Positions 34,443-47,747 of a stretch of DNA of 64,000 bases are shown piece by piece. Each line of letters starts with the position of its first letter. Position 1 is the stretch's first letter. A program made the position numbers and the translations under genes. The notes beneath the pieces were generated by a model. That model worked only from the letters and a program-made list of their open reading frames with translations. It did no database searches and was not told the origin of the DNA. The DNA is taken from the NCBI GenBank assembly GCA_036250195.1, contig JAVHZZ010000003.1, positions 342,903,875 through 342,967,874 of the forward strand, given 5' to 3'. The stretch comes from Mixophyes australis. Its lineage: Eukaryota > Chordata > Amphibia > Anura > Limnodynastidae.

Positions 34443-36622
34443 AGACACCTACTAGTATGTATCGATCACTTAAGCACCGAGTGGATAATCCCCAGAACCC
34501 AGATGGCACATATAAACTCCGGCAATATAAGACCCTGGTTGGAGTTAAGCCACCCAAATGTAAAGGCAAACTAGTTTGCAGCAAGTATTTTAAAGTCACT
34601 GTATATTGATGTTTATGTTAAATTTAGTTTGCTATTCTTGGAAAACAAATCCAATAGATATTACAGCACATGAATGAGGGACTAGTTAGGTCGAACAGAA
34701 AATGTCCTATGAAAGAAAACAAGGGGAATGTGGGAAATATGTTAAATAGATGTACCAACATATAATATCTTACCCAGCGCACCATCCATTGTGTTTGTGT
34801 TTTTCAATGTTTATTTGAAATAATGATTTATTTTTACAGATAAGTCCCCTCTCCCTTAGCCCTCAGACTACTGGGGATTCTAGACACCCCTAATTAGCCA
34901 GAATAGTTGCTAACATTGCACGCAGTAATGGGGGAATGCACAATGTCTGTCTAATAACAAACAGAAACTTCCCGGCCTCATTTAAGTCCCCTGATGTCTT
35001 TTAAAATTCTTTTTTTATATCTCAGATTCATGCTAGGAAATAAAATGACAACCATGCCTTGTGGATACTTCATTAGAGACAGGAGTAAGGATGTGTTTCT
35101 CCCATAATTGATTGAAAAGGTCATTCGTGACCTTAATGTGGGTTATGGTCTTAATTGAACCAGTCACTGTAAGTGGAAATTGGAATGGGGGTAATGTGTG
35201 TTAAGGAGCGTAGACTACACACTATCTAAACATGACAAATGGCTAGTCAGTGTGCAGCCATGCATTCCGTTTGTTAATGCATTCATTTCCAATCAAGAAA
35301 AAACTTTTAATTTTCCTTCATTATATATCATCAGCTCAATTAACCTTTATATTTGCAATAAAATACTGGCAAATTACCATTTTCTCATCTTGTTTTGCTT
35401 TGAGGATTGCGGCTGTTACTTGTCATCTGTTTGTTTGTTTGTATTCTGTGGCATTTGTTTATTTTATTTAAGACGTTGCACGCAGTCTTGGGGATATCTG
35501 TCTTCATTGCTTTTCTGTTTTTTTTGTTAATGTCTGCTTGCTTCCATTTTAGTACTGCTTACTAACATTTATATATTTTGCTTTTTTGTTTTTTTGCTAT
35601 TATTTTGCCTTCAAAAGTTGCATTGATGAAAGCTGACTTGCAAGGTAGAATGCACTGTGTGTTTAATCCAAGACTGAAACCCAATGCACATAATGAATCC
35701 TTAAAATGTCTGTACATTGTGCACTAGAGTGTCTGGTCTTTTATAAACTATCCCCTTTCTTCCTTTATAAAACAGCTGAATACAAACCTTCCGTAATTTG
35801 CATATGTTTTGCATACGGGCTTTCAGTCTTGCTGATGTGTGTATAGTGACTACCTTATTGCTTTGATCATCCCCTTGCTAATGTATTTATTTTACAATGA
35901 TCCAACTATAATTCTTTAGAGGTAGAGTGGAACTGTGTGTCCCTTTTTTTTGTCACAGTCGGGCATGTCAACATATTAATTCAGAAAACAAAAACACATG
36001 GGATCGGAAAAGCATGCAAATCAATACTTGCCAACATCCATAAAAAGCATTTTTTTCCCATTCATTATAAGATTATAATTTCTTAAAAGAAATACATTAC
36101 CAGTTTTTATTTTTAAATGCATGCTGATATTTTTTCATCAAAACAAACATTGCATATTTGTTTGATTAAAGATCACTAAACTAACCATATTTAATTTGAC
36201 TTAAAAGGCAATTCAACTATTTGGCATATATAGAGATACAATAGCATGCATTAGCCAAAAACAATATGAGATTGAAAACCACACTACAGACCAGTTCATC
36301 TTTAGATCACTGTTGATTTTAAGCTGTGCTCTCTGTGGAAAAGGTAATTTTAAAGCGGAACGTGTGCAGGGTTGCACTGAACGGCAAATTTTAAATCCTG
36401 ACCTTTAGATTAGTATATTAATTTCCCATTTACAGAGCATACAGCTTAGAAAAGGTTAGGAAAACAGTGGTTCTGATGTAAGTGGTCAGAATTAGTTTTT
36501 TGTGTGATAGTTTTGGCATTCTTTTTCAAAATAGAGATGTTGGCAACTACTGTACGTGAACATGTGTTCTAAAGCTGTTGTACTGTTCAAAGGGCAAGAC
36601 CAATTTTGTATGTTCCTTACAG

Positions 36623-36742
36623 GTCCCAGCACAACATGCCAAGAGGATTCCTGTGCTAACCAGGGTGTCTGCTTGCAACAATGGGATGGATTCAACTGTG
36701 ACTGCAGTATGACCTCATTTAGCGGAACTGTGTGCAACGACC
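36623..36742 (+). CDS. NRXN1: Neurexin-1 alpha exon: EGF-like domain 3 (internal exon)
   Basis: This exon encodes the third EGF-like module, between LNS5 and LNS6 on the extracellular side of the protein. Seen: [14 protein letters not shown], then [23 protein letters not shown], with the six cysteines in EGF order. The acceptor is TTCCTTACAG (AG at 36621-36622) and the donor is a strong GTGAGT at 36743. Length is 120 bases, phase 1 at both ends, so the final C should join a following exon to make the Pro of the expected CNDPG. QQWDGF and MTSFSG match NRXN1 as I remember it; NRXN3 has QQWEGF and MTSYSG. The LNS6 exon and the beta-neurexin first exon should lie further downstream; neither is visible in the next 27 kb. 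EGF3 is retained in alpha-neurexin and absent from beta-neurexin. Confidence 0.95.
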
Positions 36743-39345
36743 GTGAGTATTTTGGTGGTTGCTTATCTTTGAAAGCATTACAGCTGTAGGCAGAATTAGA
36801 AGCTACTGTCTACTCTAGATCTTTGAGTTATAGTTATATTATGCAGTAAATTAGCAACTCAACTGTCTGTTGGTTACTGCAAATAAATATCAGTAACAAT
36901 TTTTTTTAATTATTATGAATAAATGAAGAATAGGAAAAAAAGGTAAAATTAAGGTTGATTGCATATGCAAATAATGCAAGGCTTTGCTGCATAATTAAAC
37001 CTCTGCCTTGTAATATGTCTACCAGTCTATTTATATGTTTTTAACATTTAACATTTTAATTTAAAGGTTATAAATTTTACACTAGGAAATAATTGCCAAG
37101 TCTTGTTCATAGGTTTAGTGAGTACACGGATTACTTATTAAGAATATATTCTAATAAAATGATATCTCGCTTGTCCGTGCTCTAGAATGTTTTTACTTTT
37201 CAAATTCTAACTTAATTTTAAAACTATATTTCCAGAACCATTTTCCTTTTCCCCAGGGGCACATTAAAATTTGAAAGAGAAGGTGGTGAAGGAAAATATT
37301 CACTTTATAGAGACGTGATCTGACTTTTTTTGTAGATATTTCTGCAGCGCTCTATAAATGAATGCGGTCTGGGACTATTGAATTTAAAAACCGAGTCATT
37401 CTAAAATGCCAAAAATGATACAATGTGTATTATGCCATGTATATATACTGAATGCATTTTTGTGTTGCTTGAGCAAGCTTTTATTATTACGTGATGACCT
37501 ACTGTGTATGCAGAAGACGGAAAACAGCAAAGGTAAGTGCATGTTTTTATTAAAAGCTGAATTAATCGGATGATCTTGCAAAGGATGGACCATTGCATTG
37601 TCCCATCTGAATGAAAAGGTGTGCAGTTTATGAATCATTGCTTATTGAATATATTATCTAGTTAAGTGAACAGCTACATAGTGCACAGGTAAATGGTTTA
37701 TGTTTTGGCATTAGCATAATTATAGCCTTAAGGGACAACTAACTCCGCAAAGTGAAGCACAAAGCAGATGAAGCGTGCTCCAGTGTTTGTCTGATGTACC
37801 CTCTCTAGAGCATGCAGACTTAGTCCTGTTCTTTTACATAATCCTCTATGTGAGCGCAGTGTGGATAAAGACAGGGGGCATAATTGGTGCATTTGGTAAC
37901 ACGCCACTCAAAGTGCCACTGTCCCGAAAGCACACTCCTGGACTTCCTGGTACTTTCTGTGAGATCTCCTTTTCCCTGAACTTACCAAGCAACAAAGCCT
38001 GGCCCTTTATAGGGTTATACATATACTTTGCACTAGATGCAGCTTAACATTACCATAGGCCCTGGGAGGAGCTCAAGCCCTAGTACCCCCATTACACTTA
38101 CTTTTCACATGCTTTATCACAAATCAAACATCTCTGTTATCTTGATAATCTATTAATCTACACATCAAATATCATTGCATCATATTATTCTAGTAACATT
38201 AGCTCAGTTCATTATAATAGAACCCAGTCTCTTTGTCCAGGCCCCTTGCTACCTTGGGCCCATAGGCTAATGCCTAAAATGCCTCTATTATAATCCATCA
38301 CCTCTAGCCTTGTGCTATATGTAAGCACTGTTTTAGCCCAATGAGCTCTGCAATGGGGGTAGGAGTGTTCAGCGCTAGGGAGGGCAGCATACAGTATAAC
38401 TGGTTGCAAGCAGCTCACAATTAAGGAAATGCAGCCATCCACAGCATTGGATGCTATCCCCTCTTTCCAATGTTCATTGTAAAACACTGTGATCAAAATA
38501 TGCCACAAGATATGTCTAAAAACCTTTGAATGGTATTGAAAAGGTCTAATAATAAAGTCTGCTCTTCATTGAATGGATTTCCGCAATAATTCTTTAAGGT
38601 ACAATTTTTAATTACACAGAATAATAATACCGCAGACTAGGTTCTACATGAGCTCTAGGCTCCACAGCTTGGGCAGTCTGTTCAGGGTGGGGGGGGCATG
38701 TCTTGATCCTGAGAAAGGCCCCCACTGATTTTATTGATAAATGGAGTGAAGGTAATAGTTACAACCTTATTAAAATTGCATATTCTTAATTTTTCAAAAA
38801 CCATATTACTGTTACTATAAAAATGAATATTGCATTTGTACTTACACGACATACAGTGTTTGTTGCAAAATATTGTTTCATATTCCAACAGCCCTTTCTA
38901 CTTAGAGTGTCTCAGTGATAGGTTTACAACGTTAGGGGCATCTTATTTTCTGTGCAAGAATTGGGATGACGAACAGTTGGAGCACTGACCTATTAGACCG
39001 GTCACTATGATAATGCAATATATCACAATTTATCAAATGTTACCTTGTATTTAATAAAATAAAAATAAAATTGCTATTTTGATCTGCCAAAATATAGCAT
39101 TAAACATTTATCCTGTCATGATGAAAAATGTGGGTGAAATTTTTTTTAAAAGGTCCATAGCAATATTAAGTTAAGAGGTCAAAGCTTGTTTCACAGAATT
39201 CTGTTAAATATTTTTTGAGTATTTGGTTATAAAGCAGAAGTTGGATTCAGAGAATACTTTGGATTGCAATGTTCTGATTGTTAAAACGTTAAAAACTGTT
39301 TGAAGAGAGTTCTTTCAATTAACAACATAGGGTTGAATGTTTTAA

Positions 39346-39347
39346 TA

Positions 39348-39396
<49 letters not shown>
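39346..39396. repeat. (TA)n microsatellite
   Basis: About 24 TA units, then ACTTATGTGTGTG. Confidence 0.95.
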
Positions 39397-39397
<1 letters not shown>

Positions 39398-39996
39398 TTA
39401 TGTGTGTGTCTCATTTTAATGGCAAAATAAAGTACAATTTAAGTGGCACAATTTAGAATATAATCACAATTTGACAAATTTAAAAATTCCCACTGGATAC
39501 AAAATAATATTGTAATTTTGGTATGAAGGGTCCCGTTCTGCACACTTGGCAGTCCTCTTTCACTCAACTAAGTGTATGTGTGTAGGGTCACCAAGCACGG
39601 AGCTGACATCAGTGAATGACTGACACAAACCATTCAATGAATTAAATTTGAGGAGTCACTTTCATGCATGTCACGTCGCATTAATCTCCACTCACGTATA
39701 TAGTACACGTCTAAGGTCTCGCAGGACCCTTTGTCAGGAAAAATAGAGGACAACATGACACCTCACGGATGGTCCTGTGAGACCCGAAACTGTTTTACAT
39801 GAGCAGAGGTACATTTTATTAAGATTGAAGTGACTTGATAATTTTGTTCAAAAATTTTAAGGGAGTGTGGACATATGCCGCCCAATTAATTCCATAATAT
39901 CTATGGTATCAATAACAAAAGTAAGACACTACAATCAGGATTCTGGTCATGGCTTACAAGCATATAATATAGGACATGGTTGAACAATATTATTCA

Positions 39997-40048
39997 AATG
40001 GTCCATCCATTCCTCTAATGGTCCATCCATTCCTCTAATGGTCCATCC
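39997..40048. repeat. 20-bp tandem repeat, 2.6 copies
   Basis: AATGGTCCATCCATTCCTCT repeated with exact 20-base spacing (39997, 40017, 40037). Confidence 0.93.
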
Positions 40049-42205
40049 TGCTAGCCAGCTTTCAGGCGCCTTTGCTTTAAATTTGCCTTTATTGACCGAC
40101 AAAGTCTACTGCAGTAGTGGACAACAGATGATTTAGAAATCAAATACAATCAAGTTTATAAACAAACAGAGTAAACAGGGTGCGTCCAAAGAGGTAAAAT
40201 AATTTATTAAATTAAAAGTTCAATATAAAAATGGACAGATCTCATATATATAACATATGATAAATACAACCTTTAAACATATGTAATAAGTATAATTGGT
40301 ATTGCAGTATAGCGTGTTGAGCTCAACAGGTTGTTTTAACACATCATTATAGAGTATTATTAATTAGGTGTCTGGCCAGTACACCATCAGGACAAAACAC
40401 AGATCTGTAATGTAGAATCCTAATTCCAAATGGACAAGTTCTATTGAAAATGGGAAGGATCTCATCCGTATATGATTTTCATCTATAACGTTAAGGTACA
40501 GTCTCTCGCAAAACGTTGTACAACAGTGCGATATTGTCAGTAATGGAACTGTTAAAATATCACCTAACCCGGCACCCAGGGTTATTGTAGGTAGCTTCGA
40601 GGTTCCTCATAAGCACTATATACTCTATGCTCCACTAAAAAAGTTTGCCTGGGGAACTCTTGACCAAGAACAATTTTCCCCTGAGGCGCTCTGATCATCA
40701 AGGTGCAAACAACATTGTAATCCATTGTGCCATAGCAGAATCCTGCATCCGCATGCACGCATTACAGTTTCAGCACAGACTTTTGAAGAGATATCATGGT
40801 TAAGTGGTCTGGACTTTTATAGATCTTTACCAGTCACTTAACTGTCCGCAATCCTTGTCTCATCTTCTGTGTTAGCATAGGGTCAGATGTGAGCAATCCC
40901 AGAAGGCTTATTTCAATCCATAATAAGTATATTAGTACAAATATAGCTGCTAGCGCTACAGACATGGCCAAATGCTGTATGAAAAGGTCAGTGGCTATGA
41001 ATGGGCTACATACATTACTTCATAAACATATGGATCACTAATGCTTTCAGGCTAAGTTTACTAATTCACTCAACAAAACTGAAGTTAAATAATTTGCTTA
41101 GGACATCCTCTCTTCCAGTCTTTATCTGTTTATTGATAACACTCACCACGGAGATATCTCTATGAGGATTTTCTAAGGCTTTGTACTAAATAAGAGATAT
41201 AAAAAATGTTAGTTGTTTACCAGCCCAGTCTTTTATTATTGCAAACTGAGATATATCATTTTTGATAAAAGGATGTAAGTCACATATAAAAGCAGCTCGA
41301 TGAAGTATACAGCAGACTCACTATCTTATTTACTACAATTAAGTTTCTTTGTGTAATATACTGTATGCCTGCGGTGGTTTCTACAGGAAGGGGTATGTTT
41401 TCTGTCTTAATTCAAGGTTGTGTGGAAGCTATTTTCCTGCAATTGAAGCAACCAGCAAAACAGCAACCTGCGTATCCTTAGTATTAGTAACAGCAGGCTG
41501 CTGAATGAAAGCTGTTTTCCTTGGGCTTTCAATTTGTATAATAGCAGTGCTGAAAACTATTTCACTGAAACTCAAGACATAATTTGTGTTCCCTTTGTGT
41601 GTTACACCAGCCATGTTCATTTTTATTTTTTTTTGTACTTTATCACATTTCCTCAGCAGCATGGTCCATAGGCAGAAGGTGAAACGCGTTGCTTTCTCTA
41701 GTGTCATATTTACACAGATGAGTTCTGTTAATGTGACACGGACAATAGGTAACATTATACTAGTGCGCGTTGCTCCCAGGCCTCTTAACCACAATGTTTT
41801 ACCCTTAGGGTGTTATGTTTCCCTTCTGCGTCTCTCAGGGCTTCCAGTAAGGTCATTTGTTTTCTCTGCACAGCGATGGATAAGATAGTGGATGGTAAAG
41901 TAACACATTAAGAACATACATGTGTGCTATGATATTAGCTTATATTAACCTTTGCACAGCTGGTGACGTGAAGTTTTAGAAAATGAAGATGTGTAATACA
42001 GACGTGGAATGTAGTCTTGTAATACTAGGCTCATGCTGTTATGTGTTTTAGTATTTCTAGTCCCATTAGCAACATTTATTGGTTTATTTATTAACATGAG
42101 AAAAATAGCAGAAAAATACTATAGCAGGAATTAAGATGATAGTTTTGTGTGTCCTTAGCACAGGTAAAAACCAAATAGAATACTAACATCAGAGAGAGTG
42201 CAAAG

Positions 42206-42240
<35 letters not shown>

Positions 42241-42581
42241 CCATTTATTTATATAGCGCCACTGATTCCACAGCACTACACAGAGAACTCATTCACATCA
42301 GTCCCTGCCCCATTGGAGCTTACAGTCTAAATTCCCTAACACACACACACACACACACACACAGACAGAGATTGAGAGACTAGGGTCAATTCTGATAGAA
42401 ACCAATTAAGCTACTAGTATGTTTTTGGAGTGTGGGAGGAAACCAAAGCAGCTGGAGGAAACCAACGCAAACACGGGGAGAACATACAAACTCCACACAG
42501 ATAAGGCCATGGTCAGGAATTTAACTCATGACCACAGTGCTGTGAGGCAGAAGTGCTAACCACTTAGCCACCGTGCTGTCC
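42206..42581 (-). mobile_element. tRNA-headed SINE, copy 5
   Basis: Reverse, nearly full-length copy with a long (ATC)n tail-derived microsatellite (42206-42240), TATATAGCGCCACTGATTCC, TTGGAGCTTACAGTCTAAAT, (CA)n at 42341-42363 and the head TTAGCCACCGTGCTGTCC. Both microsatellites sit at the same positions as in other copies. Confidence 0.88.
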
Positions 42582-43786
42582 TAGCATGCCGAGTCCTGTA
42601 CTAATATTATTATACATGCTGTTTTTTTACATACTATTACTATTGTACTATTATTAGTATATATACATTCTTCAGTTATGATGTAAAGTGAAGGAGGGAT
42701 CTGATGCATAGGTAGAAATCATTGCTAGCTCCTCAATGGATAAGTACAGTGGCTAACCAAACAGAACTATGCTGTTATGTGTGGATGGGAACCTTTTGAT
42801 GCTCACCAGACACAGGCCTACTTGGCAGAATACTTACTGCATCACTAATGACAATTACCTGACATTGGGCCTTATTTAATAACATGGTGGAAAGAGCATT
42901 GACATGCTGCAACTAGAAATGAGCAAAGTGGATTTTCAAACAAGTTAATTCTTATGATGCAATAGGCTGTTTTGCCGAACTGCGTCATTCCATCGATACA
43001 AAGTTCGAGTCCTGCCTTTGCTTCACCATTCCACAGAATGGCTCTGGCACAAATTTTTGCTTATCTCTGTCCGTACCCCATACTGACCAATCAGATATTA
43101 GTTTGTCGCAGTCTAGCATTGTCACAAGTTACATCACATCATTGCTTTTCACCAATATTTGAAAAATCTATTTAACTGTCTCTTTAAAAATAATTTGCTC
43201 CTTAACAGTAATCAGATCAGATTCTCAATCCTTGTCGCCAATAAAGACTTTTTTTTTTTTTTTTTTTATAAAAAAAAAAGCCACGTTTAGTATTATTTTC
43301 CAGGCAAATATACAAGACATGATTGGATCAGAAATTAGGCATGACTAAATTGTAGCTTTTTCCTGCTACTTAGAATTTCTAATCACTATAACAGAGTCTG
43401 ACAGAGGCATTCTTCCTGATGCTAGCCTGGAGTGAATATTGTCAAATATCATTATAACATGATTTTTATTTATAACACTGCGTCATTTCATGATTTAGAA
43501 ACAGATTGTATCTTTTATGCGGTTACAGTAACCTCAACGTGATTAATGAAATAGTAAAGAACATTTGTTAACTCTTTAATCAGTTGTCTTTCATATATGC
43601 TGAATTGGCGGTTGAAAGAGGCAAACATTTGAACATAATTTATATTTAGTAGTATTGTAAATTATTACATTTACAGCTATTATGTCTGGGTGTGCTAATA
43701 ACATACATCTTTCTATTTATAGTGTATCTTCTGAACTGTTATAAATAATTTGTAATCCCCACATAAAAAGACTAATTGATTGTTAA

Positions 43787-43960
43787 GATTATTTACTAAA
43801 ATTGGTAAAAGGTTTGAAATCTGCATAAAAACATATCAACCAATCAGACATTTGCTTTCACTGTCTAACTTGCAAAATAAATAAGTTATAAAACTGATTA
43901 ATGATAAAACTTGATAAAACGGATAGGTTGCTATGGTTTTGGTGCTTTTTACACAAGCAA
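43787..43960. repeat. Possible MITE fragment related to the CAACCAATCAGA family
   Basis: ATTTACTAAAATTGG, TATCAACCAATCAGACATTTGC and ATAGGTTGCTATGG resemble the arms of the element at 48607-48765 in order, but the palindrome is imperfect and boundaries are unclear. Confidence 0.45.
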
Positions 43961-44138
43961 TATTAGTGCATAATGCTAAGGGGTGATTTTGAGTTAAACA
44001 AATAAACTGCTAATTTTTCTATGTGCAAAATATATCTACACACTTACATGTCTGTGCAACCTTCAATCTAGTGTATAGATGCCTGCCAAGCAAATATACA
44101 GCAATCAATTACCATAAACTCGGAGGCTGCACCAACCT

Positions 44139-44406
44139 CATAGTTACCTACTCTCCTGTAATGTCTGAGAGAGTAGAGCAACCTCCTAGAACCCCGGCCA
44201 GTTTATAAAAGTTAAATGGAGGAGGCGGGGCTTAGGGATGTAATTCACGTGTTCATGTGGTCCCGCCTCCTGCTGTTACAGGCCAAAAATGGCGATGACA
44301 GTTTAGGAGTCGGGGCCAATGATGCACTTATTTTTAGCCCCGCCCCCAGACGCTCACCTGCCCCCGGGACCTCCCGGAAAACAAATTGCCAAAGTTGGCA
44401 AGTATG
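44139..44406. mobile_element. hAT-like MITE, CATA-TTGCC family, copy 2
   Basis: Ends CATAGTTACCTACTCTCC and AAAGTTGGCAAGTATG. Flanking ACCAACCT (44131-44138) and AACAATCT (44407-44414) agree at 6 of 8. GC-rich interior with GGCGGGGCTTA and CCCGCCCCCAG. Confidence 0.8.
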
Positions 44407-45011
44407 AACAATCTTGTGAAGCTGATATTGTATGCATGGTAAGGAATGTATATCACAGATATGTGTAACCCAATATAAGATGCATCTGAAAGTGGGGTGC
44501 TCACCTTTACTGCACTGCAATTGTATGTAAACACAGCTGATATGTACGTATTAGATACGTGCAGCCAAAATTACCGGCACAAGTTTTACATATGCATGGT
44601 GCAAACATATGTACCTGAGATGCTTCTGCACGTGTATCCAACCCTTTAATCAGCCATTAAGTGTTCTAAAAGCAAACATATATTGTTGCTGTGTTTGCAG
44701 TGGTAGGAGCCATCTTTTTGCTAAAACGTCAGTTGAATCTCTCTCACCTATCACCTTTGCATATAACAGCACTAATATTTGGAAGATGGTTATTAGCGAA
44801 GGGGGGGATTTAAAATATGCGTGTCCTGAATAAATGGGTACCATGTTTGTTTTTTTATTACTATTAAATAATAGGCATATATGTCGTCATGAATGGGCTC
44901 CTGCAACTTCCCAGAATAAACCCTGTTCACTGTGAAATACCAGGAGATTCAAAAGAAAGAGGGGTGAACTATAGAAACCAATCAGACCCTTGCTTTTATT
45001 GTTTAACTAGC

Positions 45012-45322
45012 ACTAGACACTCATTAAGGCAAGCAAAGGAGTAAATGTTCTCTGGGACAAACCATGTTACAATGTAAGGGGTGCAAATCAGTTTATTATT
45101 TTGTACATAAGTTCAATACTTGCTGTTTTTTCATCTAGCACACAAATACTTGCTAGCTTTATTATTACATTGAAATATAAAGTTGATCTAGGACATGCCC
45201 TACCCAAACTATAAATCTGCCTCACATTTTAAATTTACCTCCCCCTCCAATACAACATGGTTTTGCCCAGGTGCAAATGTTACTCCTTTTTTATGCTTTA
45301 CTCTCCTTAATGACTCAGGCCC
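45012..45322. mobile_element. MITE (GGGCCTGATTCATTAAGG family), copy 1, eroded left end
   Basis: The left end is decayed (CTAGACACTCATTAAGG). The body GGAGTAAATGTTCTCTGGGA-CAAACCATGTTACAATG and the right end CTTAATGACTCAGGCCC are clear. It lies head-to-tail with copy 2, separated by ATA only. Confidence 0.8.
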
Positions 45323-45325
45323 ATA

Positions 45326-45647
45326 GGGCCTGAGTCATTAAGGAAAGTAAGGTAAGAAAAAGGAGTAAATGTTCTCCGGGACAAACCATCTTACAATGGA
45401 AGGAGTGCAAATTAATCTATTATTTTGCACATAAGATAAATACGGGCTGTTTTTTCATCTAGCACACAAATGCTTGATGGCTTTTTATTTTTACACTGAA
45501 ATTTGAAGTTGAACTAGGACATGCCCTGCTCCAACTATAAATCTGTGCCTACATTTTAAATTTACCTCCCCCTCCAATGCAACATGGTTTTGCCCAGATT
45601 CAAAGTTACTCCTTTTTATGCTTTGCTCTCCTTAATGACTCAGGCAC
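45326..45647. mobile_element. MITE (GGGCCTGATTCATTAAGG family), copy 2
   Basis: GGGCCTGAGTCATTAAGG to CTTAATGACTCAGGCAC with ATA on both sides (45323-45325 and 45648-45650). The interior is parallel to copy 1 along its length (CTAGCACACAAATGCTTGAT, AACTATAAATCTGTGCC, CATTTTAAATTTACCTCCCC). Confidence 0.85.
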
Positions 45648-46148
45648 ATAAAATCTAATTGCTGATTGGTTGCTGTGGCTTTGCACCTAAATGGAATGTA
45701 AGCAAATTAAACCTATCTTACTATCTTCTAGAAAAGAGTCTCTCGTCATCCATTAGGAGACTGTACCAGAGGCTGATGATAAAAAATTATTGTATTTAAT
45801 ATCCAGGGATAATCTGTCATTTACAATGCTGACCGTCTAACATTACCATTCTCCCTTTCTTTGCACACACTGACCAAGGTGTGTCTGTGCTTATTGATTA
45901 AATAAACCCTCGTCTGCTTGTTTTTACATTGAAACGCTAGTTTTTTTTTATTGTTTTTATTATTTTCATCCTTAAAGTGCATCAATCACAGACACACACT
46001 GGAAGCAGCCATGTTGTAGGCTGAACTAGTGTTTGCTCTATAAATTCACTAGTAATAAGCTACATTCTCATTGATATTAGTGCAGCCTACAAAATAGTTG
46101 CCTCCATCAAGGACACGTGTTACAACTGTACTTAAACATTCTTTAAAT

Positions 46149-46355
46149 CATGATTGCCTACTTTTCCCATCTGGGAGATTCCTGACAGGGGGAGGGGCTT
46201 TTGAGTGGGACGTGACAACACAATTTGCATGGCCACACCCACCTCACAAGTAGATTGGACGGTGACCGGGAGGGTGGCCTACCTTTATGGGTGTCCAAGA
46301 GGACTCCTCAAAATTCTGAATTCTCCCATACATTCCTGGAAAATAGGCAAATATG
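46149..46355. mobile_element. hAT-like MITE, CATA-TTGCC family, copy 3
   Basis: Ends CATGATTGCCTACTTTTCCC and GAAAATAGGCAAATATG. Flanks CTTTAAAT (46141-46148) and GTTTAAAT (46356-46363) differ at one base. Confidence 0.85.
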
Positions 46356-47483
46356 GTTTAAATCATTATGAAATATGTCGCTATTGTATCACTGGAAATG
46401 TATGGGTATGTAATATATAACATTCAGTATGTATTGTAATATACAATATGTAAGACACAATATTTAATATGCAATATACAATATCGGATATGTAATATAA
46501 ATATTTAGCATGAAATAATATACTACATTCACCTATGTATTTGGTCTTTTATATAATATTTATATAAATACCTAATAAGTGTTTTTAATTATTCTGTATG
46601 TAAAACTTTGGGCTGAGGTTGGGGGCAGAAGAATTTTTTTTTCCTATAAAAGGATTTTTTTTGATCTGTTTCATGTTTTGCATGAGACTACACTAAACCA
46701 CAGGAGTCCAGTTTGGAGGATAAGAGCTTATTCACCACATCCAATTATTTGCCAACCACTGAGAAAGAAAACACAGCTCCGATTGTTAGAAAAAAATTGA
46801 GCAGTAAATCCACCTTGATGTTAAAGCTCGCAGCTTTTATAACTCCCCGAATGTAAAATGTTTTTGAAAAGCACTTTATTCCTTAAGAAAATAAACACAC
46901 CGCACTTTTATTTATTTTACATTAATCTTGTATTTCTAAACATTAAAATGTCATAAACATTTTTTTTCCAGTTTATTTTTACTGGAAATCTATTACAATA
47001 ATTCACATGAAGATTATTAACTCTCTGTCGTTAGCATTAATTTCAAGCTGTCAGGGACTTTGTGACTATGATTTGCATAGCAGAAAATAATCTGCATACG
47101 ATTATGGGAGAAAAAAAATGACCAAATCGCTTTGTTTTAAATATTTTTTTAAATATTGTACCGCGATTATTAAACCTGATCGATGTTCCCTCTGTTTTTT
47201 GAAGTCTGTATTTATTACAATGTACAGGTAGAAAAACAAAAAAAAAATAAACACAATCTGGATTTCTATAGCAACCAATCAGATATTAGCTTTTATTATC
47301 TACACTAGCCTGATGAAAGCTAGAATGTAATTGTTTGAAATAAGTAAAAAGAAATGTGTTCTGGCTGCTCCATTTTGATAAAATTAACCAAGAAAATGAA
47401 GTATAAGGTACTAAAGTTGGGACAGATATACAGCGTACCTCTGGTGTTAATGAATGTTTTGGAGAAGATGGGGATCTTAAAGA

Positions 47484-47747
47484 CATATTTGCCCACTCTG
47501 CTGGAATATTCTGGAGGCTTACCCTGTCTCTCGGCGAGTAGGCTCTCCCCTGGATTACATATCAGTTCCTCCGGCAGTGCTGAAGCAGTCCTCGATGACG
47601 CGAATGGATGCAAAATGCATCATCACAGCTATGCTGCGCGATGATGTCAATATAAATGTTGCTCAGCAACCATGTTCTCATGCCCCACCCCTGCAATTGT
47701 CTCTTCAAGATCTCCAGCAGGGGAGGTCCAAAAAATAGGCAAGTATG
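47484..47747. mobile_element. hAT-like MITE, CATA-TTGCC family, copy 4
   Basis: Ends CATATTTGCCCACTCTGC and AAAAATAGGCAAGTATG. Exact 8-bp duplications CTTAAAGA at 47476-47483 and 47748-47755. Confidence 0.9.

Larger units (their letters stand above)
16056..36622 (+). other. NRXN1: NRXN1 intron between LNS5-end exon and EGF3 exon (complete)
   Basis: Complete phase-1 intron of 20,567 bases with GT...AG ends. It holds the MITEs at 18863-19710 and 22756-23008, hAT-like elements at 23337, 26230 and 27357, a nested MITE pair at 25324-26064, a Tc1-like transposon at 30121 and a Tx1-like LINE at 33161. Nothing recognisable was seen in about 17350-18850, 19720-22750, 24040-25320, 28100-29340, 31660-33140 and 34460-36600; parts may be unique regulatory DNA. 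Confidence 0.9.

Noticed and set aside
35198..35530. 110-aa open frame upstream of the EGF3 exon
   Set aside because: AT-rich, low-complexity, Cys/Phe-rich with no homology recognised; not in a neurexin frame.
39540..40140. Possible retroelement near TCTCGCAGGACC / GGTCCTGTGAGACC
   Set aside because: A local inverted repeat is visible, but no terminal structure, coding remnant or duplication.
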